Assembly: GCA_012103605.1 (NCBI GenBank)
Contig: WLWL01000007.1
Location: 1 to 44,287, forward strand
Length of the DNA stretch: 44,287 bases
DNA from: Candidatus Nanopelagicales bacterium
Lineage (GTDB): Bacteria > Actinomycetota > Actinomycetes > S36-B12
Reading direction: 5' to 3'
Below the pieces are notes generated by a model, which saw nothing but the letters and a program-made list of their open reading frames with translations, was not told the DNA's origin and ran no database searches. The position numbers were made by a program, and so were the translations under genes. Below are positions 9,062 through 18,335 of the stretch, one piece after another (the stretch's first letter is position 1; each line of letters opens with the position of its first letter).

Positions 9062-10786
9062 ATGGGACGGGTCCTCCTTTTCTTCCCCCGAGCCGTCCGG
9101 CGCCTGTGGCGCCGGTCGCTGTTCATCCGTGTCGCAAGCTTGACCCTGGTTCTCTCGATCATCGTCGTCGGCGCCCTTGGCTTCCTTCTACTGTCGCGTG
9201 TCACGACGGGGCTGTTGGAAGCCAAGGAGCGAAGTGCCGTCGGCGAAGCATCGGCAGGTCTGGGCGAAGCCCAGCGCTTGCTGGACGCGGCGGACACGGG
9301 CCCGTCCACTCCCTCACCATCACGACTGGTCGACACCGTCGTGACGTCACTGGCCACTCGTGCCGGATCGCCCGCCACCTTCGACGTGCTGCTGTTGTCG
9401 ACCCTGCCCGACATCGGGGCACCGGAACGTGGGACCAACCTCGTCGCGGTCTCCAGCATTCCGCCCGAACTTCGTGACGCGGTGACGCAGACCCAACGCC
9501 AGTCGTGGACGTTTACCGAGATCCGTTTCCTCGACGGTCGAACATCGCCCGGCTTCGTCGTGGGAGCTCCCTTGAGTATTCCCACGGTGGGTCCGTATGA
9601 GCTGTATTACCTATTTCCGCTCAGTCAGGAGCAGCAAACACTCGACCTTGTCAGCAGTTCGATCCTGACTGCGGGACTCGTGCTGGTCGGACTCCTGGGC
9701 GTGGTCGCATGGATTGTGACGCGGCAAGTCGTCGTGCCGGTTCGTGCGGCAGCTCAAACCGCCGAACGGCTGTCGTCGGGTAACTTGGATGAGCGATTGC
9801 CCATTCGGCGTGACGACGATCTAGATCAGTTGGCTCGCTCCTTCAACGCCATGGCCGAAAGTATCGACGCGCAGATCACTCAATTGGAAGAACTCTCCCG
9901 GGTGCAGCAGCGATTCGTATCGGACGTTTCCCACGAGCTGCGCACTCCCTTGACCACGATTCGAATGGCGGCCGACGTCCTGTTCGAGTCCCGTCAGTCA
10001 TTAACACCAGAGACAGCCCGCTCGGCCGAATTGCTGCAAAACCAACTGGATCGCTTCGAGGCGCTGCTGGGCGATCTGCTGGAGATTTCACGATTCGACG
10101 CGGGTGCAGCCAAACTCGACAGTGACTCGGTTGACGTGGCCACGCTGGTCCAGCGTGTCATCGATGGAACCGAGCCGTTGGCGCAAAGCCACAACCTTCG
10201 AGTGCGTTTTGCCTCGTATGAACGACCATGCAACGTGGTGTGTGATGCTCGACGCATCGAAAGAATCGTTCGGAATCTGCTGGACAACGGCATCGAACAC
10301 GGCAACGAGAAGGGGGTTCTGGTCGAGCTTTCCGGAGACGCAGATGTCGTCAGTCTGACTGTCCGGGACTTCGGGGTGGGCCTGCGTCCGGGCGAGGCTG
10401 GCTTGGTCTTCAATCGCTTCTGGCGTGCAGATCCCGCTCGAGCACGAACAACAGGCGGAACCGGCCTTGGACTCGCGATCGCATTGGAAGACGCACACCT
10501 TCACGGTGGGTGGCTGGAGGCGTGGGGAGAACCAGGCATCGGAGCGTGCTTCCGCCTGACGCTTCCGCGGGAAGCCGGAGGTGCGGTGACGCACGCGGTG
10601 CTCCCTTTGTCCGACGAGATGTCGGGTAACAATGACGCGGCCGATGCCGCCGATGGGTCCAACGTCGGCGGGTCACCTCAAAAGCCCGCGGGTCATGCAA
10701 GGGGTGGCGTCGCTGATGATGCGCCCTCGGCAGACTCTCTGGCGTCCACGGTGCCGATTGACGGCGAAGGTGGACCACGCAGATGA
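9062..10786 (+). CDS. mtrB: Sensor histidine kinase MtrB
   Basis: A 574-residue membrane sensor kinase. Transmembrane segments are near residues 22-44 and 198-220 and enclose a ~150-residue extracellular region. HAMP follows at ~221-275, then the dimerisation/phospho-acceptor helix VSDVSHELRTPLTTIR with H291. The ATPase domain has the N box RNLLDNGIEHG (~404-414), DFGVG (436-440), the F box FNRFW and GGTGLG (465-470). About 65 polar residues after 510 look disordered. I place the start at ATG 9062, 7 nt after mtrA; a much longer frame upstream overlaps mtrA and is spurious. It phosphorylates MtrA. Its stop overlaps the lpqB start (ATGA, 10783-10786). Confidence 0.96.
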   Translation: MGRVLLFFPRAVRRLWRRSLFIRVASLTLVLSIIVVGALGFLLLSRVTTGLLEAKERSAVGEASAGLGEAQRLLDAADTGPSTPSPSRLVDTVVTSLATRAGSPATFDVLLLSTLPDIGAPERGTNLVAVSSIPPELRDAVTQTQRQSWTFTEIRFLDGRTSPGFVVGAPLSIPTVGPYELYYLFPLSQEQQTLDLVSSSILTAGLVLVGLLGVVAWIVTRQVVVPVRAAAQTAERLSSGNLDERLPIRRDDDLDQLARSFNAMAESIDAQITQLEELSRVQQRFVSDVSHELRTPLTTIRMAADVLFESRQSLTPETARSAELLQNQLDRFEALLGDLLEISRFDAGAAKLDSDSVDVATLVQRVIDGTEPLAQSHNLRVRFASYERPCNVVCDARRIERIVRNLLDNGIEHGNEKGVLVELSGDADVVSLTVRDFGVGLRPGEAGLVFNRFWRADPARARTTGGTGLGLAIALEDAHLHGGWLEAWGEPGIGACFRLTLPREAGGAVTHAVLPLSDEMSGNNDAADAADGSNVGGSPQKPAGHARGGVADDAPSADSLASTVPIDGEGGPRR

Positions 10787-12501
10787 GGAAAATCCTGTTT
10801 TTGGTGGTCTCGTCGCTGGTGGTGACGGCGTGTGGAAATGTGCCTCAAGCCTTCACCGCTCAAGTCCCCACTAGTGGTCCGATTCAGCAGGGCGAGCAGG
10901 TGTCGGGGAGCAACGTCGATCAGTTCATCCGAGTTATCGCCCGGCCCCCACGACCAGACATGACGGCCACCGAGGTTGTGCAGGGTTTCCTGGACGCGAG
11001 CGCGTCCTTTGCTGACGATCACGCTGTGGCGCGTGAGTATCTCACGCAGCCGGCCAATGACCAGTGGGAATCCACATCGCAGGTAGTCGTGTACGAGGGC
11101 GCGCCGGTCTTCTCAGAGTCAGGATTGAATGTTGAATTCGAGGCGCCGCAAGCAGGCGCTATAGGGCCGAACGGTCAGTACCGGGTGGACGAACCGGGCG
11201 CTGAGTTTTCCACGACCTTCCGCTTGATAAGCACCGATGAGGGATTGCGGATCGATGAGTTGCCCGATGGCTTAGTCCTCTCGCAGACGGATGTCGATCG
11301 TGCGTTCCGTGCTTATGCTCTGTACTTCTTTGACCCGTCGTTTGAGATTCTGGTGCCCGATTCTCGAATGATCCCTGTTGTTGGTCCCGGACTGGCAACG
11401 ACGTTGGTGCGTCGCCTTCTGGAAGGCCCGAACGAGTGGCTTCGGCCCGCGGTCCGCACGGGCTTTCCTGACGGAGTCGATCTGAACATCGACGCTGTTC
11501 TCGTCGATGCGGGTGTTGCCCAGGTGGATCTCGATGCATCGGCGCAGTTGGCAGATGATGCGTCACGCCAGGCGCTCGCGCAACAACTGGTCTGGACCTT
11601 GAAGCAACTCCCGGATGTGCAGGCTGTCAACTTGACCGCTGCGGGCCAGCCGCTGTTTGTTCCTGGTGTTGCCAACCCGCAGCCGAGGGACGCTTGGCCG
11701 AGCGTTGATCCGTCGGGTCTGGATGCTGATGCAGCCGCGTACGTAGCGTCCACGATTGGCGTCCGACAACTCGTCGAGGGCGGTACTCGTCCCGTAGACG
11801 GCCAGGCGGGTACCCGGGATCCGCTGTTGGCCAACATTGCGATTGCCGAATCGGGCGCCCGCATTGCGGGAATCGATGTCGAGGGTCAAACGTGGTCGGG
11901 AGCCTTAGTGCCGGAAGCGAGTCTGTTCTCACTTCCTGCGGTCAAGGAGCCTGTGGGATTGGCGTTCGACGGTGTTGATGATCTTTGGATTGTGGATCTC
12001 TCGGGGAATCTGACCCTGTATTCGCCGACGGGGCGCTCTTTCCCGATCGAAGTGGGAGGCCTGGCGAGCGGCGATGTCATACGGGCAGCGATTCCTTCCC
12101 GTGACGGAACGCGAGCAGCCCTACTCGTGGAATCCGGTCCGCGAACCAATCTGCTTCTGGCTCGCATCGTCCGAACCTCACCCACCGGCCGTGTCGGAAT
12201 CGAGGTCCAAGAGCCCATCCGAGTGGAGTCGAAACTCGTAGAGGTAGTGGACGTTGCGTGGTCGAGCGCCGACTCGCTTGCCGTTCTGGGAAGTGAGAGC
12301 GTCGGGACTCTGCAGGTGATTGATGTGAGCATCGGTCGGGGATCGCTCTTCACCCAGGGTGCGCCGGACGGGCCCGTGTCTCTCGCCGCAGCGCCAGGAC
12401 TTCCCACGTTGGTCGCGGCGGCCGACGGTGTCATATACGACAACACGTCGGGAACGTGGTCCGGTCGTGTCAATGCCTCGTCACCTGCCTATCCGGATTG
12501 A
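10783..12501 (+). CDS. lpqB: Lipoprotein LpqB, MtrAB accessory
   Basis: A 572-residue secreted lipoprotein. The signal peptide ends in the lipobox VVTAC with C17 as the lipidation site. A GerMN-type domain lies at roughly 170-290 (around FFDPSFEILVPDSRMIPV and LVRRLLEGPNEWLRPAV), and the C-terminal half (~330-570) is a beta-propeller-like region with repeated DLWIVD-type strands. LpqB modulates MtrB signalling at the outer face of the membrane in Mycobacterium (family knowledge). The ATG overlaps the mtrB stop by 4 nt, so the three proteins are made together. The gene converges on comF with a 16-nt gap. Confidence 0.95.
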   Translation: MRKILFLVVSSLVVTACGNVPQAFTAQVPTSGPIQQGEQVSGSNVDQFIRVIARPPRPDMTATEVVQGFLDASASFADDHAVAREYLTQPANDQWESTSQVVVYEGAPVFSESGLNVEFEAPQAGAIGPNGQYRVDEPGAEFSTTFRLISTDEGLRIDELPDGLVLSQTDVDRAFRAYALYFFDPSFEILVPDSRMIPVVGPGLATTLVRRLLEGPNEWLRPAVRTGFPDGVDLNIDAVLVDAGVAQVDLDASAQLADDASRQALAQQLVWTLKQLPDVQAVNLTAAGQPLFVPGVANPQPRDAWPSVDPSGLDADAAAYVASTIGVRQLVEGGTRPVDGQAGTRDPLLANIAIAESGARIAGIDVEGQTWSGALVPEASLFSLPAVKEPVGLAFDGVDDLWIVDLSGNLTLYSPTGRSFPIEVGGLASGDVIRAAIPSRDGTRAALLVESGPRTNLLLARIVRTSPTGRVGIEVQEPIRVESKLVEVVDVAWSSADSLAVLGSESVGTLQVIDVSIGRGSLFTQGAPDGPVSLAAAPGLPTLVAAADGVIYDNTSGTWSGRVNASSPAYPD

Positions 12502-12517
12502 ACGAGTTGAACGCGCT

Positions 12518-13192
12518 TTATGGAGTACCGGCGATCGTGGCGACAGCGACGACATTCATCCCGGCGAGCACGAGGGTTGCCGTGGCCTCGCGAGCGGTTG
12601 CTCCTGTCGTGACGATGTCGTCGATCAGGATGACGGGTGTTCCGAGTGCGGGGAGCGTCCCCCTCACCGAAAACGCTTCGCGCACATGCGTGGAACGGTC
12701 CTCTGCAGACAAATACTTCGAGCCTGGATCGCTGCGTGTGTCACGTAGTGCGCGTCGTGTACGGCATTGACTACCGGATCGAGTGACGGCTGTGCTGAGA
12801 CGTTCAACATGGTCGAAACCACGGCGGCGTTGACTCGACTTTCGGGTGGGAACGGGAACCAAAGTTGGCACCTGATGAGTGCTGACACAGGTGATGAGGG
12901 CGTGATTGATGGAAGCGAGCAGTGCTGGTGCGAGCCACGGCGTGAGACTTCGTTGCCCGTCATCCTTGTAGGCGTTCAGCATCTGCCGTACCGGACCCTG
13001 GTAGTCCAAGGAGCAGACGACGGGAACACGTAGATCTGAGACAAGGTCACCGACGTCGAGAGCCCGTCGAAGACGGGGGCGTGGCTGAAGAAGACGTGCG
13101 CACTGGTCGCACATCATCGATCCGGGGTGACCGCAGCCGGCACACACGCGGGCCAAGATCAGGTCTAAGACAGTGCTCGTCAGCGAATGCAC
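12518..13192 (-). CDS. comF: ComF-family phosphoribosyltransferase-like protein
   Basis: A 224-residue ComF/GntX family protein. The N-terminal zinc finger is CAGCGHPGSMMCDQC (~17-31). The C-terminal type I phosphoribosyltransferase domain has the PRPP loop VILIDDIVTTGATARE. In naturally competent bacteria ComF is required for handling single-stranded DNA; in Actinobacteria its role is unproven. The RRRGFDHVERL segment matches the family's RGFNQ motif but with D in place of N and H in place of Q. The start is GTG 13192 with a weak ribosome site. The actinobacterial lpqB-comF-(hpf)-secA order is kept, but no ribosome hibernation gene follows. Confidence 0.88.
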   Translation of the reverse strand: MHSLTSTVLDLILARVCAGCGHPGSMMCDQCARLLQPRPRLRRALDVGDLVSDLRVPVVCSLDYQGPVRQMLNAYKDDGQRSLTPWLAPALLASINHALITCVSTHQVPTLVPVPTRKSSQRRRGFDHVERLSTAVTRSGSQCRTRRALRDTRSDPGSKYLSAEDRSTHVREAFSVRGTLPALGTPVILIDDIVTTGATAREATATLVLAGMNVVAVATIAGTP

Positions 13193-13299
13193 GCATCGAG
13201 ATTGCAGCCTTAGGGGATCTTGGTGAATCGCGCAACGATGCGTGGGGAGATCGGAATCGGAGGGTGTGGATGAGCCGTGACGCCGTGACGCGCGGGCTG

Positions 13300-13962
13300 C
13301 TACTCGCGTGACGACAGGCTCACGAGGCCTGTCTGGAGGGCAGTGACAAGCGCGGCCGTCCGCGATGTGGCTCCGAGCGCATCCAGGATCGCTCGGACGT
13401 GGTTTTTGACGGTGTTTTCGGAAATCCCCAACGATTTAGCAATCTGACTGTTGGTGTATCCGCGGGCGATGAGCGTCAAAACACTGGTCTCTCGGGCGGT
13501 CAGGGGGCGGAAGTCCCGCGATTGCGCATCGTCGGCGACTGCATCGGCGAACCAGGCGTCTTGGGGACCCTTGTCGCCGTCCCATGCGTTTCGGTGTGGC
13601 AGGGAGTGAACCCGAAAACCTCCGCCATCGACGATAGAGCGGAGTGTGGGATCCAGTGGCCCCCTCCAGGTGATCACGGAGACTCCCAGTGCTGAGAAGG
13701 CCCATTGGCAGCTCAATCGGACCGCCATCGACAAGGTCGCCACGAGTGACGAATCCACGGGAGCCTCCACCTGGACATGCAGCCGCGCCCTGGACCAGGG
13801 ACCGCCGTGCGCCGCAGGGGATTCCTGCCGAAGGGCCAGCCGGCCCAGGAGGGGAGAGCCGACCACACGGTGGACGCTCCAGGTGACGGTGTCCTCCTCG
13901 CCTGGTTCGGGATCGAGTTGGATCTGCCCGTCGCTGAGGGTGACGGGCGTGACGGATGCCAT
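13300..13962 (-). CDS. LuxR-type regulator with an N-terminal GNAT-like domain
   Basis: A 220-residue protein. The C-terminal ~65 residues are a LuxR/FixJ-type [23 protein letters not shown] followed by [20 protein letters not shown]. There is no receiver domain. Residues ~5-150 follow the RimJ/RimL-type acetyltransferase pattern: an opening [10 protein letters not shown] strand, a central helix [34 protein letters not shown], and a closing DAWFADAV. The R/Q-x-x-G-x-G/A loop that holds acetyl-CoA pyrophosphate is not visible where expected ([16 protein letters not shown]), so catalysis is doubtful and ligand sensing is possible. I chose ATG 13962; the frame extends to TTG 14037. The gene is divergent from secA. 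Confidence 0.82.
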   Translation of the reverse strand: MASVTPVTLSDGQIQLDPEPGEEDTVTWSVHRVVGSPLLGRLALRQESPAAHGGPWSRARLHVQVEAPVDSSLVATLSMAVRLSCQWAFSALGVSVITWRGPLDPTLRSIVDGGGFRVHSLPHRNAWDGDKGPQDAWFADAVADDAQSRDFRPLTARETSVLTLIARGYTNSQIAKSLGISENTVKNHVRAILDALGATSRTAALVTALQTGLVSLSSRE

Positions 13963-14100
13963 GCGGCTCAGTCTTCCAGTGGCAACTACGATGCTCTGAC
14001 GGCGCCGCGGCTTGCGCGGCAAAGTCACGATAGGCAAAGGCGGGACGTAGGAGCCCGCAATCCAGGCCGCGGCAACGCAGCAGTACGGGAAGGTCGCAAC

Positions 14101-16935
14101 GTGGGAGTGCTGGACAAGATCCTGCGCGCGGGAGAAGGCAAGACCCTTCGAAAGCTGGAATCAATCGCGAAGGCTGTCAATTCCATCGAAGAGGACTACA
14201 CCTCTCTGTCAGACGACGAGTTGCGCGGCCTCACCGATGAGTTCAAGGCGCGCTACGCCGACGGGGAGAGCCTCGACGATCTGATGCCCGAGGCGTTCGC
14301 AACGGTTCGTGAAGCAGCCCGGCGAACGTTGGGCCAGCGTCACTACGACGTTCAAATCATGGGGGGTGCAGCTCTGCATCTCGGCAACATCGCAGAGATG
14401 CGTACCGGCGAAGGCAAAACGCTTGTTGCCACCCTTCCGTCCTACCTGAATGCGTTGTCCGGGGACGGAGTCCACGTCGTGACGGTCAACGACTACTTGG
14501 CAGAACGTGACTCAGAATGGATGGGGCGCATTCACCGATTCTTGGGCCTAGAAGTGGGTGTCATCGTCAGCCAAATGAGCCCGACGGAACGCCGCGCCGC
14601 GTATGCCGCGGATATCACGTACGGGACCAACAACGAGTTCGGGTTCGACTACCTGCGGGACAACATGGCGTGGTCCAAGGCCGAGATGGTTCAGCGAGGC
14701 CACAACTTTGCCGTTGTTGACGAGGTTGACTCGATCCTGGTCGATGAGGCCCGAACGCCTCTGATTATCAGTGGCCCGGCTGACCAACCAACCGCCTGGT
14801 ACTCGGAGTTCGCTCGCATCGTTCAGATTCTCAAGCAAGACGAGGACTACGAGGTCGACGAGAAGAAGCGCACGATCGGCGTTCTTGAGGCAGCAATCGA
14901 CAAAGTCGAGGATCAGCTCGGCATCGACAACCTTTATGACACGGTCAATACCCCCCTTGTTGGCTTCCTCAACAATGCGATTCGAGCGAAAGAGTTGTTC
15001 AAGAAGGATCGGGACTACGTGCTGCTCGATGGCGGAGTCGTCATCGTCGACGAGCACACCGGTCGTATTCTCAAGGGGCGTCGCTACAACGAGGGCCTGC
15101 ACCAAGCGATCGAGGCGAAAGAAGGCGTCGAGATCAAGGCAGAGAACCAGACCCTCGCCACCGTGACGTTGCAGAACTTCTTCCGCCTGTACAACAAGTT
15201 GTCGGGCATGACCGGTACCGCGATGACAGAAGCAGCGGAGTTCAATCAGATCTACGACCTCGGAGTCGTCCCCATTCCGACGAATCGTCCGATGGTCCGT
15301 ATGGACCAGCCGGATCTGGTGTACCGAACTTCGAGTGCGAAGTTCGACTCGGTCGTCGAGGACGTTGTCGAACGGCACGCGATGGGTCAACCAGTCCTGA
15401 TCGGAACAACCAGCGTGGAGAAGTCCGAGCACCTGTCGAATGAATTGAAGAAGAACGGTGTTCCGCACGAGGTCCTCAACGCCAAGAACCACGAGCGTGA
15501 GGCAGCGATCGTCGCTCAAGCTGGCCGCAAGGGCGCTGTCACCGTTGCTACCAATATGGCGGGCCGTGGTACGGACATCATGCTCGGCGGGAACCCCGAG
15601 TTCATGGCTTCTGCACAACTTGCCCAGAAGGGCTTGTCAGCGGTCGATGATCCCGATGCCTACGAAGCTGCCTGGCCCGAGGCGTTGGCAAGTGCCCAGG
15701 AGGCTGTCCAGGCTGAGCACGACGAAGTGATCGAGCTCGGCGGGCTCTATGTTCTGGCCACCGAGCGCCATGAATCTCGACGTATCGACAACCAGCTGCG
15801 TGGCCGCTCGGGTCGACAGGGCGACCCGGGTGAGTCGCAGTTCTACTTGTCGCTGGAAGACGATCTGATGCGCTTGTTCAAGGCCGACATGGTCGATTCC
15901 TTCCTGCGTCGCTTCAACGTCCCTGATGACGTGCCGATCGAAGCCAAGATGGTGACGAACGCGATCCGATCCGCGCAGTCGCAGGTCGAATCGCAGAACT
16001 TCGAAATCCGCAAAGACGTTCTCAAGTACGACGATGTCCTCAACCGTCAGCGCCTGGTCATCTACGGGGAGCGCAAGAGAGTGCTCCACGGCGAAGACAT
16101 CGAAGACCAGATCCGCTCCTTCATTGACGACACGGTCAACAGCTACGTATCGCAGGCCACGGCCGAGGGCTACCCCGAAGATTGGGATTTTGAGCAACTG
16201 TGGACGGCTCTCGAGCAGTTGTATCCGGTGTTGGTGACCGTTGAGCAGGTAGAAGAGGATTCGGGTGGCGGCCGGGCCGGAATCAGTTCGGACTTCCTGG
16301 CGGAGGTTCTCGTCGATGACGCTCAAGCGGCCTACGGTCGACGGGAAGCAGAACTAGGGGAAGACGTCACTCGGGAATTGGAGCGCAAGGTCATCTTGAC
16401 CGTGCTCGATCGTAAATGGCGCGAGCACCTGTATGAGATGGATTACCTCCGCGATGGCATCGGTCTCAGGGCCATGGCGCAACGCGATCCCTTGGTGGAA
16501 TATCAGCGTGAAGGATTCGACCTCTTCACCGCCATGATGGATGGCATCAAGGAGGAAACGGTCGGTTACGCGTTCAATGTCGAGGTCGAGGTCAAGCCCC
16601 AGGTCGCGCCGGAAGTCGCGGAGCAGATCGAGGTGCTGTCCGATGCGAGCGAGAGCGAGGCGGGTGCTGCGATAGCGGCCGCGGTTTCTGCTGGAGCTAC
16701 GCAATCACAGGAAGCACAAGAAAGCCCGACGATTGAGGCCGCAGGTTTGGGCCCCTCGAGACCTGACCATATGGAGTACTCCGCGCCCGATGAATCCGGC
16801 GGAATCATGCATGGAGAGATGGATGCTGACGAGGATGGCATCGCGGAGGTGGATCCGAACGCATCTCGTGCTGAACGGCGCCGCGCGGAGCGGAGCAACC
16901 GCAAGAACGCTTCGAAAAAGAAGAAGCGTCGCTGA
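14101..16935 (+). CDS. secA: Preprotein translocase ATPase SecA
   Basis: A 944-residue motor of the Sec export pathway. It contains the Walker A motif MRTGEGKT (~101-107), the DEVD box in [17 protein letters not shown] (207-210), the Q-motif region and late helicase motifs such as [16 protein letters not shown] and [14 protein letters not shown]. It drives unfolded proteins through SecYEG. The C-terminal ~110 residues are acidic and Ala-rich, then strongly basic ([10 protein letters not shown]), with no CxC zinc motif, as in many actinobacterial SecA1 proteins. The start is GTG 14101, giving the usual [20 protein letters not shown]-terminus, with GGGAAGG about 10 nt upstream; the open frame continues to 13777 as shadow of the divergent gene. 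Confidence 0.97.
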   Translation: MGVLDKILRAGEGKTLRKLESIAKAVNSIEEDYTSLSDDELRGLTDEFKARYADGESLDDLMPEAFATVREAARRTLGQRHYDVQIMGGAALHLGNIAEMRTGEGKTLVATLPSYLNALSGDGVHVVTVNDYLAERDSEWMGRIHRFLGLEVGVIVSQMSPTERRAAYAADITYGTNNEFGFDYLRDNMAWSKAEMVQRGHNFAVVDEVDSILVDEARTPLIISGPADQPTAWYSEFARIVQILKQDEDYEVDEKKRTIGVLEAAIDKVEDQLGIDNLYDTVNTPLVGFLNNAIRAKELFKKDRDYVLLDGGVVIVDEHTGRILKGRRYNEGLHQAIEAKEGVEIKAENQTLATVTLQNFFRLYNKLSGMTGTAMTEAAEFNQIYDLGVVPIPTNRPMVRMDQPDLVYRTSSAKFDSVVEDVVERHAMGQPVLIGTTSVEKSEHLSNELKKNGVPHEVLNAKNHEREAAIVAQAGRKGAVTVATNMAGRGTDIMLGGNPEFMASAQLAQKGLSAVDDPDAYEAAWPEALASAQEAVQAEHDEVIELGGLYVLATERHESRRIDNQLRGRSGRQGDPGESQFYLSLEDDLMRLFKADMVDSFLRRFNVPDDVPIEAKMVTNAIRSAQSQVESQNFEIRKDVLKYDDVLNRQRLVIYGERKRVLHGEDIEDQIRSFIDDTVNSYVSQATAEGYPEDWDFEQLWTALEQLYPVLVTVEQVEEDSGGGRAGISSDFLAEVLVDDAQAAYGRREAELGEDVTRELERKVILTVLDRKWREHLYEMDYLRDGIGLRAMAQRDPLVEYQREGFDLFTAMMDGIKEETVGYAFNVEVEVKPQVAPEVAEQIEVLSDASESEAGAAIAAAVSAGATQSQEAQESPTIEAAGLGPSRPDHMEYSAPDESGGIMHGEMDADEDGIAEVDPNASRAERRRAERSNRKNASKKKKRR

Positions 16936-16948
16936 ACCGTTTTCAGCG
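16930..16948. terminator. Stem-loop over the converging ends of secA and the DUF6459-like gene
   Basis: A 7-bp stem, CGCTGAA (16930-16936) with TTCAGCG (16942-16948), and a 5-nt loop. It covers both stop codons (the genes end 7 nt apart). On the minus strand it is followed within a few bases by a T-rich run that comes from the lysine codons of secA, so it looks better as a terminator for the minus-strand transcript. Confidence 0.5.
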
Positions 16949-17533
16949 AAAATCGATGGCTGTGACCAGCCAGGCTCCTGGTCGAGACTCCATCCGCAGG
17001 GCAACTGCATGCGATCGTGCCGCACCGACGACGACGGCAGATGCTTCGATCGTTCCGGGTGCTACTAGACAACAGCGGACAGCACGGATCTTTCTCAATC
17101 GCGTCATGCCCGTTGCCGACCGCGCAGCGGGGTGTCGGGCATAAGCAGTCCCTCGGATCGCCAAAGTGGTGAGCTGATCGGGTGCAATGTGTTTGCGGAG
17201 TTGAGTAGCTGGTCGCTCTCCCAAGGCAACCTCGAAGATTGCCCGAGACATTTGCGCGGCCCACGCGACGGGGTGCGGACGGCCTTTCCCGAGAGCTGCT
17301 AATTCCTCCCGTTCGTCTTCGTCTGGGACAACGCGCAAATAGTCAGGTGTGGACGGGTGTGCGGGGATTCCCCCGGCATGCCACTGGAGCGGCAGGGCCA
17401 GCTGCCGACTCGATGCGGGTTTTGTTTGTGCCGGGGCCAGGTGACCCGCGACGACCCGCAGGTGCGGTCTACGTGACGTGGTCTTCTCGTCGACTCTGTC
17501 GGAAATCTGGTTGTCCTCGGAGGCTTTGCCCAT
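16943..17533 (-). CDS. Conserved actinobacterial protein, DUF6459-like
   Basis: A 196-residue cytoplasmic protein of unknown function. Residues ~1-95 are polar and variable. The conserved part is C-terminal: HPVAWAAQMSRAIFEVALGE followed by RPATQL, then VRCCLVAPGTIEASAVVVGA and VALRMESRPGAWLVTAIDF. This helix then beta-sheet pattern matches what I know of DUF6459, a family described mainly from Actinobacteria; the assignment is from memory of the motif and unchecked. I start at ATG 17533 because GGAAGGGG lies 8 nt upstream; a TTG at 17566 is less likely. It is transcribed against secA and has a strong promoter at 17603-17633. Confidence 0.7.
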   Translation of the reverse strand: MGKASEDNQISDRVDEKTTSRRPHLRVVAGHLAPAQTKPASSRQLALPLQWHAGGIPAHPSTPDYLRVVPDEDEREELAALGKGRPHPVAWAAQMSRAIFEVALGERPATQLRKHIAPDQLTTLAIRGTAYARHPAARSATGMTRLRKIRAVRCCLVAPGTIEASAVVVGAARSHAVALRMESRPGAWLVTAIDFR

Positions 17534-17602
17534 GATCGACCCCTTCCAGCCCTTTCTTTGAAGCAATTTGCTGTTAGTTGATGTTGTTTAACATTATTTG
17601 GC

Positions 17603-17633
17603 ATTATCACGTGATGTGACCATGCGCTGTCAA
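17603..17633 (-). promoter_or_regulatory. Promoter with 10-bp-spaced CATTAT repeats, upstream of the DUF6459-like gene
   Basis: On the minus strand, TTGACA (17633-17628) is followed after 18 nt by TGATAA (17609-17604), or after 19 nt by GATAAT, a near-consensus sigma-70-type promoter about 70-100 nt upstream of the ATG. The segment 17570-17615 is the most A+T-rich stretch nearby. It contains two CATTAT repeats exactly 10 bp apart (17592-17597 and 17602-17607) and the perfect palindrome ATCACGTGAT (17606-17615), both touching the -10 element. Confidence 0.55.
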
Positions 17634-17783
17634 GGTCCGGGCTGGATCCCTGCACAGGGTGTGGACACTGACGTTCTTCCCTTGTTGGGCCGTTTCCAAA
17701 CGGAACTGCTCGTGTTGTCTACGTCACAGAGGCACTTCTGCCGTGTCTGATTGGACTGGCGTGAGCGTGGGAATACCAGCGTC

Positions 17784-18335
17784 ATGACCGGTGACGAAGA
17801 CCAGGTGTCGGAGGATCTGTGGCGAGAGGCGGCTGGACGGGTTCAGGCCGATCAGGACATTGATGTCCTGATGGAGGCGCGCGGATTGATGATCGCGGAG
17901 ATGAGCGATGTCACCGCCGTCGATCGGCGTCGGGCATTGGTGGCCGGGGACTCAATACGGCTTGCTGTGCGCGGACGGCGTTGGTTATCGGGAAAGCTGG
18001 TAAGCCAAGCTGCTGACTACCTCGTATTGAGCCCGAGTGGTGAGTCCCCCGATCGAATACTCGTTCCCTCCCACGCAATCTCTATGGTGCACGATCTGCC
18101 ACACGCCTTGCGCATCGATCGGCCGGAGCCACTCGGCCGTGAATTACCGTGGAACTCGCTACTTCGAAAGCTCATCGGGCACGAGATCCGTATCGAGATT
18201 GATGGGGAGAGTCTTGCCGGTCCCCTGAATTGGGTGGGCCGAGATCATGTATCGATCGGCGCGGGCAGAGATTCACTTACCTGTATGTGGTCATCCATCG
18301 ACGTAGTGCGGTTCGACTATCGAGCGTCCTCGTAG
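17784..18335 (+). CDS. Uncharacterised protein with an Sm/SH3-like core
   Basis: A 183-residue soluble protein I do not recognise by name. After a helical N-terminus (~1-45, rich in acidic and Ala/Arg residues) comes a beta-rich core: AGDSIRLAVRGRRWLSGKLV, SQAADYLVLSPSG and RILVPSHAISMVHDLP. This pattern, where a short strand pair ends in a VPxxAI/VxxV turn, looks like the Sm-like or SH3-like barrels of small actinobacterial proteins. A second, weaker copy follows at ~125-175 (GHEIRIEIDGESLAGPLNWV, GRDHVSIGAG). The start is ATG 17784; GTG/ATG starts to 17751 are possible. Its 3' end overlaps the convergent HTH gene by 19 bp. Confidence 0.7.
   Translation: MTGDEDQVSEDLWREAAGRVQADQDIDVLMEARGLMIAEMSDVTAVDRRRALVAGDSIRLAVRGRRWLSGKLVSQAADYLVLSPSGESPDRILVPSHAISMVHDLPHALRIDRPEPLGRELPWNSLLRKLIGHEIRIEIDGESLAGPLNWVGRDHVSIGAGRDSLTCMWSSIDVVRFDYRASS

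Noticed and set aside
13777-14100. Longer SecA beginning up to 108 residues upstream
   Set aside because: The added residues are the shadow of the divergent regulator gene and do not resemble SecA; GTG 14101 has a ribosome site and the standard N-terminus.
14548-15618. 356-codon open frame antisense to secA
   Set aside because: Same effect of codon bias; secA is unmistakable on the other strand and no ribosome site supports this frame.
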